64,000 nt of DNA from Typha latifolia (taxonomy: Eukaryota; Streptophyta; Magnoliopsida; Poales; Typhaceae): NCBI GenBank assembly GCA_019914945.1, contig CM034100.1:2617209-2681208 (forward strand). Reading direction: 5' to 3'. The position numbers and the translations under genes were made by a program. Below the pieces are notes generated by a model that was given only the letters and a program-made list of their open reading frames with translations, was not told the origin of the DNA and searched no databases. Of the stretch, positions 50,601 through 63,518 are shown in pieces. Position 1 is the first letter of the stretch. Every line of letters begins with the position of its first letter.

Positions 50601-52983
50601 TCTAGTTTGAAAGTAAGTTGACGTTGTATGAATAATTTGTATAAGGATAATGAGGACACATAGAAAAAAATAATATATTCTTAATTTGATTATTGTAGAA
50701 AAAATAGACTTGGAAAGGAGTGATATGACTTGAATTTTTGTTTTATCATGACTTCGTATCTTACATGCTAGTATGTTTTTTTTAATATAAGTATGTTTCA
50801 TTTATTATGATTAGCCACACATGTATTTCATATGGTATTAGTGATGAAGTTTTGGTTTTATTTTGATTTCACTAAATACTTGTGTAATGCTCTATTAGGA
50901 TCTTGTGATTGTTGGTTTAGACTTTATATAGAAAAATATTATTTTATCACAAATTGTCAAAATGGGAGATTACAAGATTTTTTGTTTTGTTGTAATTGAT
51001 AATATAATCAAAATATGTTTTTGTTTATAAAAATAGTCTAGTTTCATGTATGAGCACTGTTGCAATACCTTGTTTGGAAGAGCTATTTAAGATAGTTTTA
51101 ACCTAACCCTAAGCGACCGTTTTGATTATCCTTAGAAAGATTTTTGGATAACAACCAGCCACTTTGGATAGAACATATTGAATTATTTATTATATCTACA
51201 TTTAATGTGAAAGAACCATGTTTCAAGAATGATTGAGATTGAACGATCAATTTTGAATGTTAAAAATTAATTGCGAAAAGCAATGAACCATAGGTCGATT
51301 TGAGTGAGCAAGACACTAGTTTGTAGGTCAATCTTGTAACTATTGTGGTTATCAATAATTAGTTTCAATTTGAATTAAGATCTTCTTTTATCTAGGTATA
51401 TATCTGTGTATGAGATGGCCTTTTTATGCTTTAGTTTTTGTATTTGACTATTGATTGCACGTTGATCTCCTAGGGTAAAAGTTTTTGAATATATCATTTA
51501 AATGTTAGAAAAAAGTATGGTGTAGCCTGAACGAGGATGCACCTTGAACGTGTATCTCTCTTTTTGTTAGACATAGTTATATCATCTAGACGTTAGGCTG
51601 AATAAGTACGAGATCTATTGCATGTGATTGTATTTCGTCGCTAATCGAGTGAAGGGCAATCAGATTAAAGGCATGATGTGTTTATTGTATCCTTCCTCTA
51701 GCTGGCGTGGGCACAGACCAGTAATTCAGCACAAGGTGTGCACATCACATGCAATACCTTGTTATTGTTGCTAGTTCCCGCGATGTGGTGTACTAGATGA
51801 AATCTTTTACCCCTCTACCTAAAGGTTATTGTTGTTGTTGTTATTATTATTATTATTTTTCTTCTTCTGAATTTTGTCATTTTGTAACATATATTCTTGT
51901 TAGTCATCCATGGTAACAGAACCTTTATTTATTTATTTTTGGCTCTGTTATTGGGAGAAAATATGAATATAGACAAGAGAGACACAGGAAAGGGGAAGGA
52001 AATGAGAAATATCTCCTGCATGATGAAGCGTGAGGCCACATCACAGTCGGTAACAGTGTTTGTGGATATGGATTGATGTGGGCCAATTGGCCAATCTTTT
52101 TTTTGATGAAATGCTTGCTAATCCCTTCTGGTGGAGAATCTATCAATTACGTCAGGCGAAGTACGAAGATGTTACTTTGATAGAAGCAACAAATGCTTCG
52201 CCTGGTGCACGCACCTGGCATCCTTTTGATGGGTCTGCAATTATGCATTTACTCAATAATGAGCAAATTCCAAGATAGCCTATAATTTTGTAGATCCTTT
52301 ATTTGGGGGATAGGGTAGGTTAAATACTCTCTCCATATGAAAGCGCCCAAGGAGTAAGGCCATCATCAGCTATAAATCCGAAATAAGGTTTGAGAATTAA
52401 CTCTGTGCCTAACTTATGAATTAACTCTGTGCCTAACTCTCACCATATGAAAGCGCCCGGTAATCTCTCTTTTACCGGGTGGATAAAAGGTGAAAATTGA
52501 TGGATTCTCCGTCTAGCGCTGCTCCTTTCCTTTCTTTTTATTTGCCACAATTCTAATCTGTCAGGTGTCGATAGAGACCGACTCCCTCCTTACAAACACA
52601 ACACCCTGTGGATGACATTTTTCTTCTTATTCAATATTTCTTTAAATGCAAAATTTGTAAGTATATCCACACTTGAGCTCTTGGCGTCTGGATGGTTCTT
52701 AATCTAATATAAGACTCTTTTTTTTTTCTTAAAAGAAAGAAAGAAAGAATCTCTCTCTCAATCTTTACCTCTTATTTAGAAACATAACACTTAGGTAACC
52801 AATAGTCCCAATGAAAATAGAATACACCAGAAACAACATAATATGCTAAAAAAACATCCAAAGTTTATGAAGTCAATGCTACAACAAAGTGCCTACAATT
52901 GAACAAGAGTTTAGAAATCCAGAACATCTTTCCTAGCTGAACACACTTGAAAGTAACATATGTCATGCATCCAGAAGTCTCTT
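47687..52983. other. MYBC1 3' region and long gene-poor spacer
   Basis: A 5.3-kb AT-rich interval between the convergent MYBC1 and R3H genes. A donor-like CAG|GTATAT at about 47691-47699 suggests that the first part includes a 3'-UTR intron of MYBC1. I see no exon with convincing protein character. The 72-codon frame at 52060-52278 is discussed as rejected. A 24-bp tandem duplication lies at 52394-52438, and two copies of CATATGAAAGCGCCC lie at about 52335 and 52443. The right end contains the R3H 3' UTR. Confidence 0.5.
52394..52438. repeat. Short tandem duplication (24-bp unit)
   Basis: GAATTAACTCTGTGCCTAAC occurs at 52394 and again at 52418. A second duplicated word, CATATGAAAGCGCCC, flanks it on both sides, so the whole block may be one duplicated unit of about 105 bp with later changes. 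Confidence 0.75.
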
Positions 52984-55900
52984 CTAGCCATTTTGCAAGT
53001 GATCAAAGCTCTGGTAGAATGGAACCTGCACAAGAACAACGAATAATTCAAATCCTGGTAAATGACAGCTAGGGCTGTCATATTGAGAGGCTGTGTAGTG
53101 GTCACAACACAATACAGCTTAATTAACTAAATTTGACACAATATAGCTTAATTAACTAGATCTGTTTTGACCCATCCACAGCCACAAATTGGTATTCACC
53201 AAAAGAAAACAGTTTTTGTAAAGAGTTGTCCGTCTACTGAACCATTTCCAACCTAAATTCACTGAGATAATGGGAAACTACAGTTCAACTCTGTTAAAAC
53301 TCCAGACGACACTAGATGGATACATATGCCTACCTGGATGGTTTGCGTGAGATTGTGATAGCAGTGTGGGTGCATCATCCAAGGCATGGGCCATTGCACA
53401 TAGACAGCATTCCTGAAAGTTTGTTGGCAACCAACACCACTAACGGGGCTCATAGTTGTGTCAGATGGTCGATAGTTCAAAGTAGCTTGATTTCTTGGGA
53501 AGTTACCAGACTGAAGATAACCTGCCTCATATTGCAACATTGGAGGCTGAAGGGCATTAAATGTCCCCAGGTTGTAGTTATGGCCAGGCACGACACTGCT
53601 AACATACCTGTAAAAGAGTTCAAGTGGTTATCTGCATTCTTAAATTAACAGAAGCAATTGGATGCAGATCAAGTTTTGCAATGGAAATCTGAATGATAGA
53701 CCCAATAAGCCGATACCTTTCATAACTTCGATCATAATCTGGATCATAGCGATCCTTTTCCCTGTCTCTAAAAACAGCAACTCTAGGAGGACTATCCTTT
53801 GTGTTGATCTTCTCGCTCTCTTCAACGAGATGTTTGCATCTTGCAATTTCGTCCTTGCCCAACCACAAGTGCCTTTTATCGGCTGTAGTTGTAGGAAATG
53901 GGCATTCTATGTCAGTAATATTGGAATCACTGAAAATGCGAGCCCGTGCTTTATCATATTCCTCCTTCCTCTCTTCGACAGTTTTCATGAGACTTTTCTT
54001 GGTTTCTACATCAAGTGCGTCACTTTGGGAAGCTTTGCTGGGTCTTTGACGAATAACGACCTTCAAGTGCTCTGCTGTCTCACTTTCAGTAAGTTTACTA
54101 GGAATTTCTGATAAAGAAATAGCCGGAGACCTGCTTTCAGATGTTTTTCTTGCAATTATTTTGCTGCATGAACCATCAACTATGCTACCTGCTGCCATTG
54201 TCTCTAAACCATAATGCTGTGCAACACGATGAGCAGCACACCGAAGGTAGGAGGTTGGAAAATGCTGGAATTCAAATTCATGCAGATCAGAGTTCTGCAT
54301 GAATTTCTGTATATCCAACTCCATCCGCAACACTACAAGATAAAGATATTAAGGCATTATTTTCAAGCGATAGAATAATTAAAAAGGCATGCTTACTCTT
54401 TTATATCATTTAAATATTCCCTTGAAATCCTTCAGGACAAATAAATTATCATGCCTTCAAACAAACATTTAAAATCAGCTCCAATGAAATTTGACATCAT
54501 AAATAGTAAGAAAGAGCATATGACAAATAGTAGGTTAACCTTAATATAATGCTCCATTTGGATATGTGATATGAGGAAGTTATCCCAAGGTAAACTCCTT
54601 TTTGTCACAAAATTTCACCAAGCATGAATTGGACTCAAAATGATAATTTTGGTCAAAGTTGTGACATGGAGGTGTTTCTTAACTTTCTTACCTGCCTGGG
54701 AGGCATAGGGCATAAAGGATAAAGAAAGGTGATAAAATTTTAAGATAAGTTGACAAATCATATGCAAACCTTAAACTTAGCTGCCTTTTGGGTGTTTTTT
54801 TATCAACATAATGTTCTACCAAACAACAAATCGGATCCAAAATGATAATTTCGATCGAAGTTGTGACAAGGGAGTGTTATCTCAACTTCCCTAATTCCCA
54901 TTTGAGGTGGGATAAGAGATAAGCAAATGTGATTATTATTTGGAATTAGCCTAAAAGATGTCGATTGCCTCTACCCTTTCTCCTGTCCATTTTGTCCCTA
55001 CTCCCTATTAACCATCACATGACTTAGTAACACCCTCCAACCAAACAGTAATATTTGAAATAGGATATGAACCAGTCTAATCAGGATAAACCTCCTTATC
55101 GTGTCCATGGACCAAAAATTTTATTTTGGTGTATAAATATATAATTGTGGTGAAAGTTCATCTTAAAAAAATCCAAATTATGATTGAATGACTTAGCCAA
55201 AAATAGGCGGTACTTGTCTAAAAGAGGCTTTACTGCTGGTTCAAGATTGATTTGAATAAACTTGATTCTCAAGTACACTAAATTCTAGAACTGAACAGTA
55301 GCTAATATATTTGGTTATTTTTCCAGCATACCAATTCCAAAGGAAATTCTTCATCTACATTTTTTTTTCGAGGGAATATAAATTAATCGCCAGAAGAGCA
55401 CCTACTGTTTACAGGACTCTCAAAATTTTAGCCATAGTTAATATATCCTTCTAACTAATTTCTTTTAAAACAGACATGCACAATACTATAAAATATTAAG
55501 TTTTAACGAGGATTATTCTGAAAATAGTACTGAAAACCAAAACCAGAAGTTCAGAACACAACCAAGAAACACAAGAAAGAAAGCAATATGCCCCTTAAAA
55601 AGTTTAGTAAACAGGATTCTCGCCGATCCTTTTATACAAAGCCAATAGTTAATTACCATTAACCAAGAACCAATACTAAACACGAAAAAGAAGCTCATAG
55701 ATATAAAATCATTGATCAAGAAAATGTGACAAATCTTTTCTACATTTTTAGCAGAAATCAACACCTATCCAATTCTTTCTTCTTGAATACAAGAATCTAA
55801 AGTTGTTCATTAACATAAGCATCATACAAGTAATGAAAATAAACCGATCACCTGCAACGTACTTAAACAAATGAACAAGGCTAACCCACAAAGTCCTTGT

Positions 55901-56883
55901 CAACTTGCAATTTAATGTATGATAAAATTTGAGAAGTCTATAGGTTCTTCAATCACTTTGCCATCAAATTGAAGTAGCAAGTGCTTATTGTGTCCTCTAT
56001 ATAACAATATGAAGATATAAAGGAACCTACAAATCTTGTTGGCATTCCAAGACCTCATGTAAATGATACATTAAGAAGTCATAGAATGACCGATATCTTT
56101 AATTGCTCTCTGCTACAAATTAACATTGTTAAGGAATATGAGAGCTGGAGTCAGGAATCAGATAAGACAATTTTGCATTCGCTATCAAAGCCGGAAGAGG
56201 CACTAATGTATGACCATATTTTAGCAAACTGAAAGCAGCCAAGTTTCCTTCTTTTTGATAGATTTATGTTTCTTTAATTGCCACAACCACTAGCAACCGG
56301 GCTAAGCACTATCACCACTAGACGCGCCAGATAATTTTCATCTTAAACTTGCACCACCTCATCACATGAAGAAATTAGTGACCTAAATATAAACAAGATT
56401 GCATGACTAAACTGAACAATTATTAAGCAATCAAACAAGAAAACAGATCTATCGAGAATGAGAGAGATAATTAAATACCCAACCAAAACCGCATCAAGTC
56501 CCAGCGACCAAATCCACACCACCAATTTCTCCTCAAAACATCAAATTCAAGTTCAACATCCCAATTACACAAAAAAGAAGGAAAGAAACAAAAACCATCT
56601 CCCCCCGCATCAAAACCTTCTTAACTGCAAACCTGATCAGCAGAATTCCTTCGAGATCCAATCCAGAGATCGCACAACAAGAATCCGAAAGGAAACACAA
56701 ATCAAGAATAGGGGGTCTACCGATGAGCCTATGTCGAGGGTTCTCGAGGGCCTCCACGAGGAATGGATCCACCCGGGATTGCCACGCCTCCGCCTCCGCC
56801 TCCGCCTCCTTCGCCTTCACCTCCTTCGGTGCGCCACTATCGTGCGTCGAGGCGCAGGATACCGGGCTCTGCACGGAGTCCAT
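52984..56883 (-). CDS. R3H-SUZ domain single-stranded nucleic-acid-binding protein
   Basis: Four exons (56883-56721, 54332-53717, 53607-53334, 53025-52984) join in frame to 364 residues. The R3H domain (about 55-97) has the defining R-x3-H motif at R85/H89 (YLRCAAHRVAQHYGL), which binds single-stranded RNA or DNA. A SUZ motif (about 142-190) follows, with EERKEEYDKARARIF. SUZ segments also contact RNA. The C-terminal half is low-complexity, rich in Tyr, Gln, Asn, Pro and Met, and ends VPFYQSFDHLQNG. It resembles the Arabidopsis proteins named single-stranded nucleic acid binding R3H protein (AT2G40960, AT3G10770, AT5G05100, from memory). Likely cytoplasmic RNA metabolism; targets unknown. Intron 1 is long (54333-56720). 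The start lies just below a GGAGA pentanucleotide run in the 5' UTR. Confidence 0.92.
54615..54935. repeat. Diverged tandem duplication in intron 1 of the R3H gene
   Basis: AAAATGATAATTTTGGTCAAAGTTGTGACA at about 54638 and its counterpart with TTCGATCGAAGTTGTGACA at about 54840 lie about 202 bases apart in direct orientation. They are followed in both copies by GG.GTGTT and CAACTT/TAACTT. Each copy spans roughly 100-115 bp. This is probably a repeat fragment duplicated in place. Confidence 0.65.
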
Positions 56884-56910
56884 CGCTGCTACTATCTCCG
56901 CCTCGAGATC

Positions 56911-56946
56911 GAGAGGAGAGGAGAGGAGAGGAGAGGAGAGGAGAGG
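56911..56946. repeat. (GGAGA)n pentanucleotide repeat
   Basis: Seven GGAGA units, 28 bp upstream of the R3H start codon and so probably in its 5' UTR (CU-rich on the sense strand). Confidence 0.9.
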
Positions 56947-57799
56947 GGTTTGGTTTTCCCTCCCACCCTCGCCTTTCTCCTCTTTGGATTGAAAGGGTTC
57001 GAGGAGGAGAAGGCTCTGGCGATTTATTTCGTCCTCGTGGGAAGATCTCAGCCGTCCACCTACGAATGGGGGAGATATGTGCATTTCTCAGGTGGATTGG
57101 CCTGAAGTGGGAAGAAACGTGTCGGTTCTCACCGTGCCAGATATTTCGGGGACTAAAAAGAAACTTATAAAATTTTAGAAAATAAATTAAAAAAGTTGAT
57201 TTCAATTTTACTTTATAAACATTTGAACTTGAAGTTGATGCACATAATTTAGGTTCGTTGTGATAATTTCTTAGATAATAAGGTGGTTTAACATATAACT
57301 TCTCATTAATCTATAAGCTCATGAAAATATAAAGAATTAAGCCCAACCAGACGTAATAATATGAAGACCTTTTTTGCTTTTAAACATAAAAGCTTTGCAG
57401 AGAGGCCCTATGAGATATTTAGAGTAGGGCCCAATATGTAACGGGCCGGCCCATTGAAATCAAAAGACGTTAGTTTCATTAATCATCATGAGGTTGCCAA
57501 TCATACAATATAATAAGCAATTAAAACTTCGTATTGAATCTATTCTATGGACTGCTGAGGGCGTGGAAGGAATTAATGCATTTTTTAGGCTCAGATTGCA
57601 AAATCCACCCTCTCTTTTGTTGCTTCTACGCATCAAAAAGTAACACCGAGTGAGTCATCCAAATTCCAAACGTATCCCAACCGTTCTTTTAAAGGGTAAA
57701 CGGAAAAAAAGAAGAAGAAAAGGAGTCTAAACAACCAAAAAAAACTATAACGGTAGCCCGAAGCTTCCCGAACCCGCGTGTATGTGCGCTACTCACCCG

Positions 57800-57806
57800 C
57801 ACGTCA
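57800..57806 (+). promoter_or_regulatory. CACGTCA (ACGT-core bZIP site) upstream of the bZIP gene
   Basis: CACGTCA lies 90 bp before the ATG. ACGT-core sites of this kind form part of plant unfolded-protein-response elements bound by bZIP28/60. The CCAAT half of an ERSE-I (CCAAT-N10-CACG) is not present at the required spacing, so only the bZIP half is visible. The site may lie in the 5' UTR. Confidence 0.3.
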
Positions 57807-57895
57807 CACCCGAGACCTCGCGTACTATTTCCACCCCCGCCTTCTTCGCATTCCTCTCAAGTCTTTCCGATGCCAAAACCCTAGCCTAAATTGCC

Positions 57896-60800
57896 ATGGC
57901 GGATTCAACCCTGATCGATCCCTGCCCCTTCGATCTTCACAACCACAGCCATAACCCCGAGCTCGAGTCCCTCAATCCAGATCTCTTCGATCCCGACCTC
58001 TTCTCCGGTAATCTCCCGATCCCTTCCGACTACGATGCGGATGCTCTCTTCGACGACTTGGACATCGACGTCGACTTCTCCGTCGACGATTTCCTCTCCG
58101 TCCCGGATTACCCGGCGCAGGATTTTAACGAGGGGTCGGGGGTCTCGTCCTCCTCCTCCCTTCCGGTATCCGGGAGCCATGACGCTGTCGTTTCCCCGGA
58201 CTCGCCGGAATCCGGCGGATGCTCGGAGGCGTCGGCCGTCACCGGCGAGGTGAAGCAAGAGGAGGCGGAGAAGGGTAATTGGTGCTCGAAGAGGAAGAAG
58301 CAGAAAGATGAAGATATCTTAGACGGTAACCCTAACCCTAGCCCTAGGGTCAGCAAGTTCCTGCGGTCCGAGGAGGGGAATGCGGTCTCGTCCTCGTGCG
58401 TCTTTACCGCGGGGGGTGAGGAGGATGAGAAGCGGAAGGCCCGGCTTATGAGGAATCGGGAGAGCGCGCAGCTATCTAGGCAGAGGAAGAAACACTACAT
58501 TGAGGAGCTGGAGGACAAGGTGAAGGCTCTGAACTCGACAATCAACGAACTCAACACTAAGATCTCATACATCATGGCAGAAAACGCGAGCCTAAGGCAG
58601 CAGCTGGGTGGAAGCGGTGCCAATTGTCTGCCCCCGGGTGTGTATCCTCCGCCACCGGGTGTGATACAGCCCATGCATTTCCCATGGATTCCCGGGTATG
58701 CTTTGAGGCCGCAAGGGTCTCAGGTTCCTCTGGTTCCTATACCTAGATTAAAGCCGCAGCAGCCTGTGCCGGCTCCAAAGGCTAAGAAGTCAGAGAGCAA
58801 AAAGGGAGGAGGGAGTAAGACCAAGAAGGTTGCCAGTATTAGCATTTTGGGGTTGGTATTGGTTCTGATGGTGGTTGGACCTGTAATTCGTGGAGTAAAT
58901 CGTAAATTTGGAGGGGGCAGAGAGACAGAATTTGATGAATTTGGTACTGACAAAGGTAGGATCTTGGATCAATATCATGGGAGGGTATTGACAGTAAGTG
59001 GTCGGGGTAGTGGTTCGAATAGCACTGATGAGACTAGACTTTGCAATGGGAAAATGGGCCTTGCGGAAGGTGGTATTGATAGGATTACTGGTAGAAAATG
59101 TCATTCAGGAATGAATCTGGGACAGGATGGTGAGTCTGTTTTCTCCACTAATGCAACTGAGACTCTGCCTGCTCTATTATATGTGCCAAGAAATGGAAAG
59201 CATGTCAAGATCAATGGTAATTTGATAATCAATTCTGTTCTTGCTAGTGAGAGAGCTATTGCACATAGAGCATCTAGGGATCAGGTCAGACAGTCCTTGG
59301 GCAAAGAAAGTAAGGAGACTAGTTTGGCAGTTGCTCGCTATGTCACATCCAAGTTGGCTGCCTCGGAATCTGAAAAGGAGGTGAATCAGCATTCTAAACC
59401 ATATAGGAGCTCAGCTGAGCGTCTAAGAGCTCTAGCTTCTGCTTCTGAGGATGCTTACAGGGACCATATAAAATCATCTTTTACTGATGAGCCATTACCA
59501 CAATGGTTCCATGAAGGAATGGCAGGTAAGCAGTGCAAATTAGTTATTCACGCATAGGTGTATATACATGCTCCAGTTATCTAACCTTTTGTTTATAAAG
59601 TTAATTGTTGTTATTTTTGAACCTACCAGAAATTTATCCCTTATGATCTTATTGCTAGACTTAGCCATACTTAACAATTCTAATGCTATAATAGAACAGA
59701 CATAGTTATAAACAAATTGATTGATTTCATATTTGAGGCCGACACTTCTTGAATAAATGTTTTATGTATTTATGCATAGAAACTGCAATAATTGATAGTA
59801 TAGGTCATGTGGGCTTGCACAATTTTATGCTGATTGTAATTTTGTAAGATTCATATGAATTAACAATAAATTGATCCATCGAACAGTTGAACTTTCTAAT
59901 ATAATGGTACTTATAGATCTCAATATGGCATACAATAAATAATCTAGGTACTTTATTTGTAGGACTATTTATTGGTATTTTATATATTAACAAAAAACCT
60001 AGCTAATCCGTTTGTTTCCAATTTCTAATGGTAAAAAAATGTTGTTTCTGGGAGAAAGGAAGAAAACAATTACAAAGTGGGTAATATTAAGACAGAGAAA
60101 TCTGTTTCCTTATTTCCAAGGTTTAATTCCTCATTCCTTGTCCAGCCATGATTCAGCAGAAGGGAGTCCTATATAAAGTAAAACATAATTAAAGTGATCA
60201 GTAAGGAGTGGGGCATTTCTGATATTTGAACAGTAGTTATTGTGTAGTTGCAGACATTTGACATGCAAAGTGTAACAAGATGTAATCTCAAACATAGTGA
60301 ACTGATGAAGAATATGGTCCTCCTTAGTATGAGGTCCATCCTGCAGGCTGCAAGTGTTGTATCTGAAGACTCAGGCATTGCAGTATTATCCAAATGCATG
60401 CATAGGTTTAATCGTGCTTAAGGATTTTGGCAAGGGTGATACAACTACTGTTTTGTAAGGAGAGGGTGGAAGATCTTGCATGCTGATCAATACTATAAGA
60501 TATCTCTTAATCATCCATGTGGAGTGAGCTCATATTGATAAAGAACCATTATATGATGGATATTGGAATTGTGAATGCTGACCAATGAGGGATAGCAAAA
60601 TAATTTTCGCGGTTGGTAGAACGTTGAAAGCTAAGGTGGTTAACACTTGATTCCCAAATATGGTCAATTTTGTAGTGTGTAGAAGTGGATTATACTGTAA
60701 TAGTAGTATCTAGTACAGGACATTACTAGAGGTACCTTATCTAATGGGTGTCTTCTTGTCCTTTTATTGGTACCGACCCTGCTTTAATGAGAGTACTCTT

Positions 60801-62566
60801 TCCATTAGGAGCTTCCCCTAGCCAGAGAGTAATCTGCTGGCCTCAGAGTGTATATCTGCAAACTTATTATTATAGGTTATAGTTCGTTGTCTAGTGTGCT
60901 ATGCAGGTAATTCTGGCCTGTGTTATTTTCAAAACCATTTCTGTTTGCCTGGGTTATATTCTCTTACTTTCGAAGTATGGTTTGGACTGCTGCTGGCTTT
61001 ACCTTAAAAAATTGTTGTATAAAATTATAGGAGTTCAATAGGATTTACATAGAAGAGTTTGTGGAAGAACTTAGACAAGCATACAAATGACTTTTCTTCT
61101 CTTTTTTTAGAATAAGGTGATTTGACCTGGTTATTATCATCATGGATGTTTTCTTAGTATAAAACAAGCAATTGTTTAGGGAGTCATGGAGACATTATCG
61201 TTTCGTCTCTGTGAACTTGGATACTTTTGAGCTTGAATATCAATTGCTTGGGTATGAGCTGGAGCAGGTGCTGAAGCGGGGAGCAGGTGTTGGAAGGAGT
61301 AGCTTGAAGGACAGTGTTTAGGAGTCGGAAAGGTTTTGAGGAGATTCAAACCTGGATTCAACACCCTAGATAGAATATCCCTGCTACTGTACCACTACAA
61401 TTGTTGTTTTACTGTTCTCTTGCTTTTTAGGTTTTCAGCTGATTTCAAGGTGGACCAATTTATTCATCTTTGTTGGGATGGAAAAATCAAGTTATGCTGA
61501 TATATTTATATAACACTGTTGGTAGATGTTCTTTGTCAGCACAGCTAGTTCAAATGATATATTTTGTGCAATTCATGAGAGGATAACAAAGTATATTTCC
61601 TTGCAGATATTTGTAGAGATTTATAATTGCCTTAAAGGAATGCTGTTTATGCCTAAAAAGTATATGCAGATCCATGTCTCTCTGTATTAGTTCTTACTTC
61701 GAAACACCTAGTTGTGTTCATTTACTTTCTGTGGCATGTGTGATTTCTCTGCAATGCATCAAAAGTCTGTCAATGACTTGTGTAATGATGGACTAGTCTA
61801 TACGTTATCCAATGGATAAAGAAAGCTTTATTTGGGGAAGTTTATATCTGTTGCATTATGTGTTGCTTCCATTTGCAAATTTAAAAGAACTAAATAACTA
61901 ATCCTTGAGTTCTACACCCACCAACTGTTGCTTCAATAGATGATGCTTGCGCATTATGCTGCAAGTATTTCATGGTGCAAAGCTAGCTTAATTTTGTTTT
62001 TGAAGAAATGAAACTTGTAGTGACGTTACTCATCTTCCTTTCCATTCTTCAATCGTTGGAAATTTGTATCTGAAGTTCTTATTTTTCTTCATGAATTTTT
62101 GACAGGCCCTGTTTTAAGTTCTGGAATGTGCACTGAGGTGTTTCAGCTTGATATTTCTCCAGCCGCTCATACAAGTGGCATTATCCCGGCTACTTCAGTT
62201 GTTAATTCTACTCCAGTTGTCAATGCCACTGAGAATCTCCCTCCATCTGCTCTTCCAGGGAAGAGGAGAAACAGGAGGATTATGCCTAATGGGCCAATCC
62301 CACTAACTGGAACTACAATCAATAACACAGAACAACTTGGTAAGCCTTCTGAAAGCAGCAACTTCCATGTCAACAAACCAATTTCGCAGATAGTAGTCTC
62401 TGTCTTGGCTGATCCAAGGGACGCTGGTGATGGTGACGGTGATGCAAGGATCTCTCAGAAGTCCCTCTCACGGATCTTTGTTGTTGTGCTTCTGGATAGT
62501 GTTAAGTATGTCACTTACTCTTGTGGTCTTCCATTTAAAACTCCTGGTCCTCATCTAGTGGATTAA
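57896..62566 (+). CDS. bZIP17: ER membrane-tethered bZIP transcription factor, bZIP17/bZIP28 type
   Basis: Stress sensor held in the ER membrane. On ER or salt stress, family members move to the Golgi, are cut by site-1 and site-2 proteases, and the N-terminal part enters the nucleus. Two exons (57896-59525, 62106-62566) join to 696 residues. An acidic activation region (about 1-120) precedes a basic region with NRESAQLSR (187-195) and a leucine zipper to about 237. A single transmembrane segment (312-331, VASISILGLVLVLMVVGPVI) follows a KKxKK-rich stretch. The luminal domain has LYVPRNGKHVKINGNLI and, in exon 2, GPVLSSGMCTEVFQLD. The expected S1P site RRIL reads RRIM here (600-603), and GRIL occurs at 354-357. 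Length lies between the Arabidopsis bZIP28 and bZIP17 proteins, so orthology to one of them is not decided. Confidence 0.94.
59526..62105 (+). other. Single long intron of the bZIP17/28-type gene
   Basis: This 2.58-kb AT-rich intron has a GTAAGC donor and a TTTGACAG acceptor. Joining gives GMA-G-PVLSSGMC, the expected family sequence. No nested gene is seen. Short frames on the minus strand (60169-60399, 61176-61364) lack protein character. Confidence 0.8.
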
Positions 62567-63518
62567 TTCAGATGAGAGAGTACACCAGGGTTTTGGTCTA
62601 GGACGGAATGCTACAGTAAAATGGTTAGTTCAGTGTGGTTAATGTTAGGCGACTTTTATCTCCTAAAGCTAACATATGTATAGATACATGTCTGCTACCA
62701 TTTTCCCAGTAGACTTTTAAAAGTCTTTGCCAAGGGTCTGTATCTGTACTTATCAAAGTTTTATATCTTTAAGCTGACTACAAGTTATTGATGCTCACCC
62801 CTATTTGGGACGGTTCCTGAATTTCAGTTGATTTTAGGTAGTGATTTGGGGGTGGATGTAGGCGTGGATGTGGGTGTGGGAAGTGGAAATTTAATGGTGT
62901 TTCAATTAACCGATGGTGTTGAAATTTGAATTTAGATGTTGGGATGTTATACTCCTAATGTATTAAAATGTAATTTGAGCCTTTGGATTTCTTTTTAATG
63001 CATTTTATTTAAACAAAAAGAAATAGTAATAGTTATAGCTATAGCTATATATATATATATATATATATTATTTGTTAAAATTATAGTTAAATTCTTGATG
63101 GTTAGGATGTTTTCTTTTTCTTTTTTCAATTGGTGAGGATGTTTTCGCAGTGGCAGGAAGTCAGGTATTCTCAATAGCGTCTTTAGGTTGTTGAACGACT
63201 GGATGCTGCTGCATGTAAGACGGATCATCGAAATTGTGAAAATGCTACAACATTTTTAAGGCTTATCTTTTCAATACTATACCCACAAATATATATATAT
63301 ATTAATCATTTAAAAGCTTGTATGCTAATATGTATATTATTAAATCTGATAGCATCTGAGCTATTGCTCGATGCTGGCGCGTAGTTGACCTAAACACCTA
63401 ATTCGAATGGAATACGACTATACGAGCGACATATAATAATAGTCTCTATTCTAAAGCGGAGCAAGCGTTATCCGAAGCTAACACTGCCGCTCCCGCTCCC
63501 CCTCCTGCTCCTCTTCCC
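62567..63518. other. bZIP 3' flank and promoter of the next gene
   Basis: The left part is the bZIP 3' UTR, with a G-rich GGGTGTGGATGTGGG-like stretch near 62850-62885. A TA microsatellite (63047-63068) and AT-rich spacer follow. The right end, from about 63440, becomes GC-rich as the next gene's leader. No coding sequence is supported. Confidence 0.5.
63047..63068. repeat. (TA)n microsatellite
   Basis: Eleven TA units preceded by a TATAGC doublet, downstream of the bZIP gene. Confidence 0.9.

Larger units (their letters stand above)
56884..57895. promoter_or_regulatory. Shared head-to-head promoter region of the R3H and bZIP17/28 genes
   Basis: The minus-strand R3H ATG (56883) and plus-strand bZIP ATG (57896) are separated by 1,012 bp. 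The interval contains the GGAGA pentanucleotide run (56911-56946) in the R3H leader and a CACGTCA element at 57800-57806 near the bZIP start. No coding sequence is seen inside. Whether the two genes share control elements is inference. Confidence 0.45.

Noticed and set aside
52060..52278. 72-codon plus-strand open frame (ends NNEQIPR) downstream of MYBC1
   Set aside because: It starts at a TTG, has no recognisable domain, no matching splice partners and no close neighbour it could extend. A remnant exon is possible but cannot be supported.
56458..57170. Plus-strand frames opposite R3H exon 1
   Set aside because: They are antisense shadows of the GC-rich R3H exon and the GGAGA repeat, without conserved motifs.
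62850..62890. G-rich stretch as a minisatellite or G-quadruplex
   Set aside because: The GTGGATGTGGG-like units are few and irregular, and the G-runs are mostly two or three bases with uneven spacing, so no array or firm quadruplex can be claimed.
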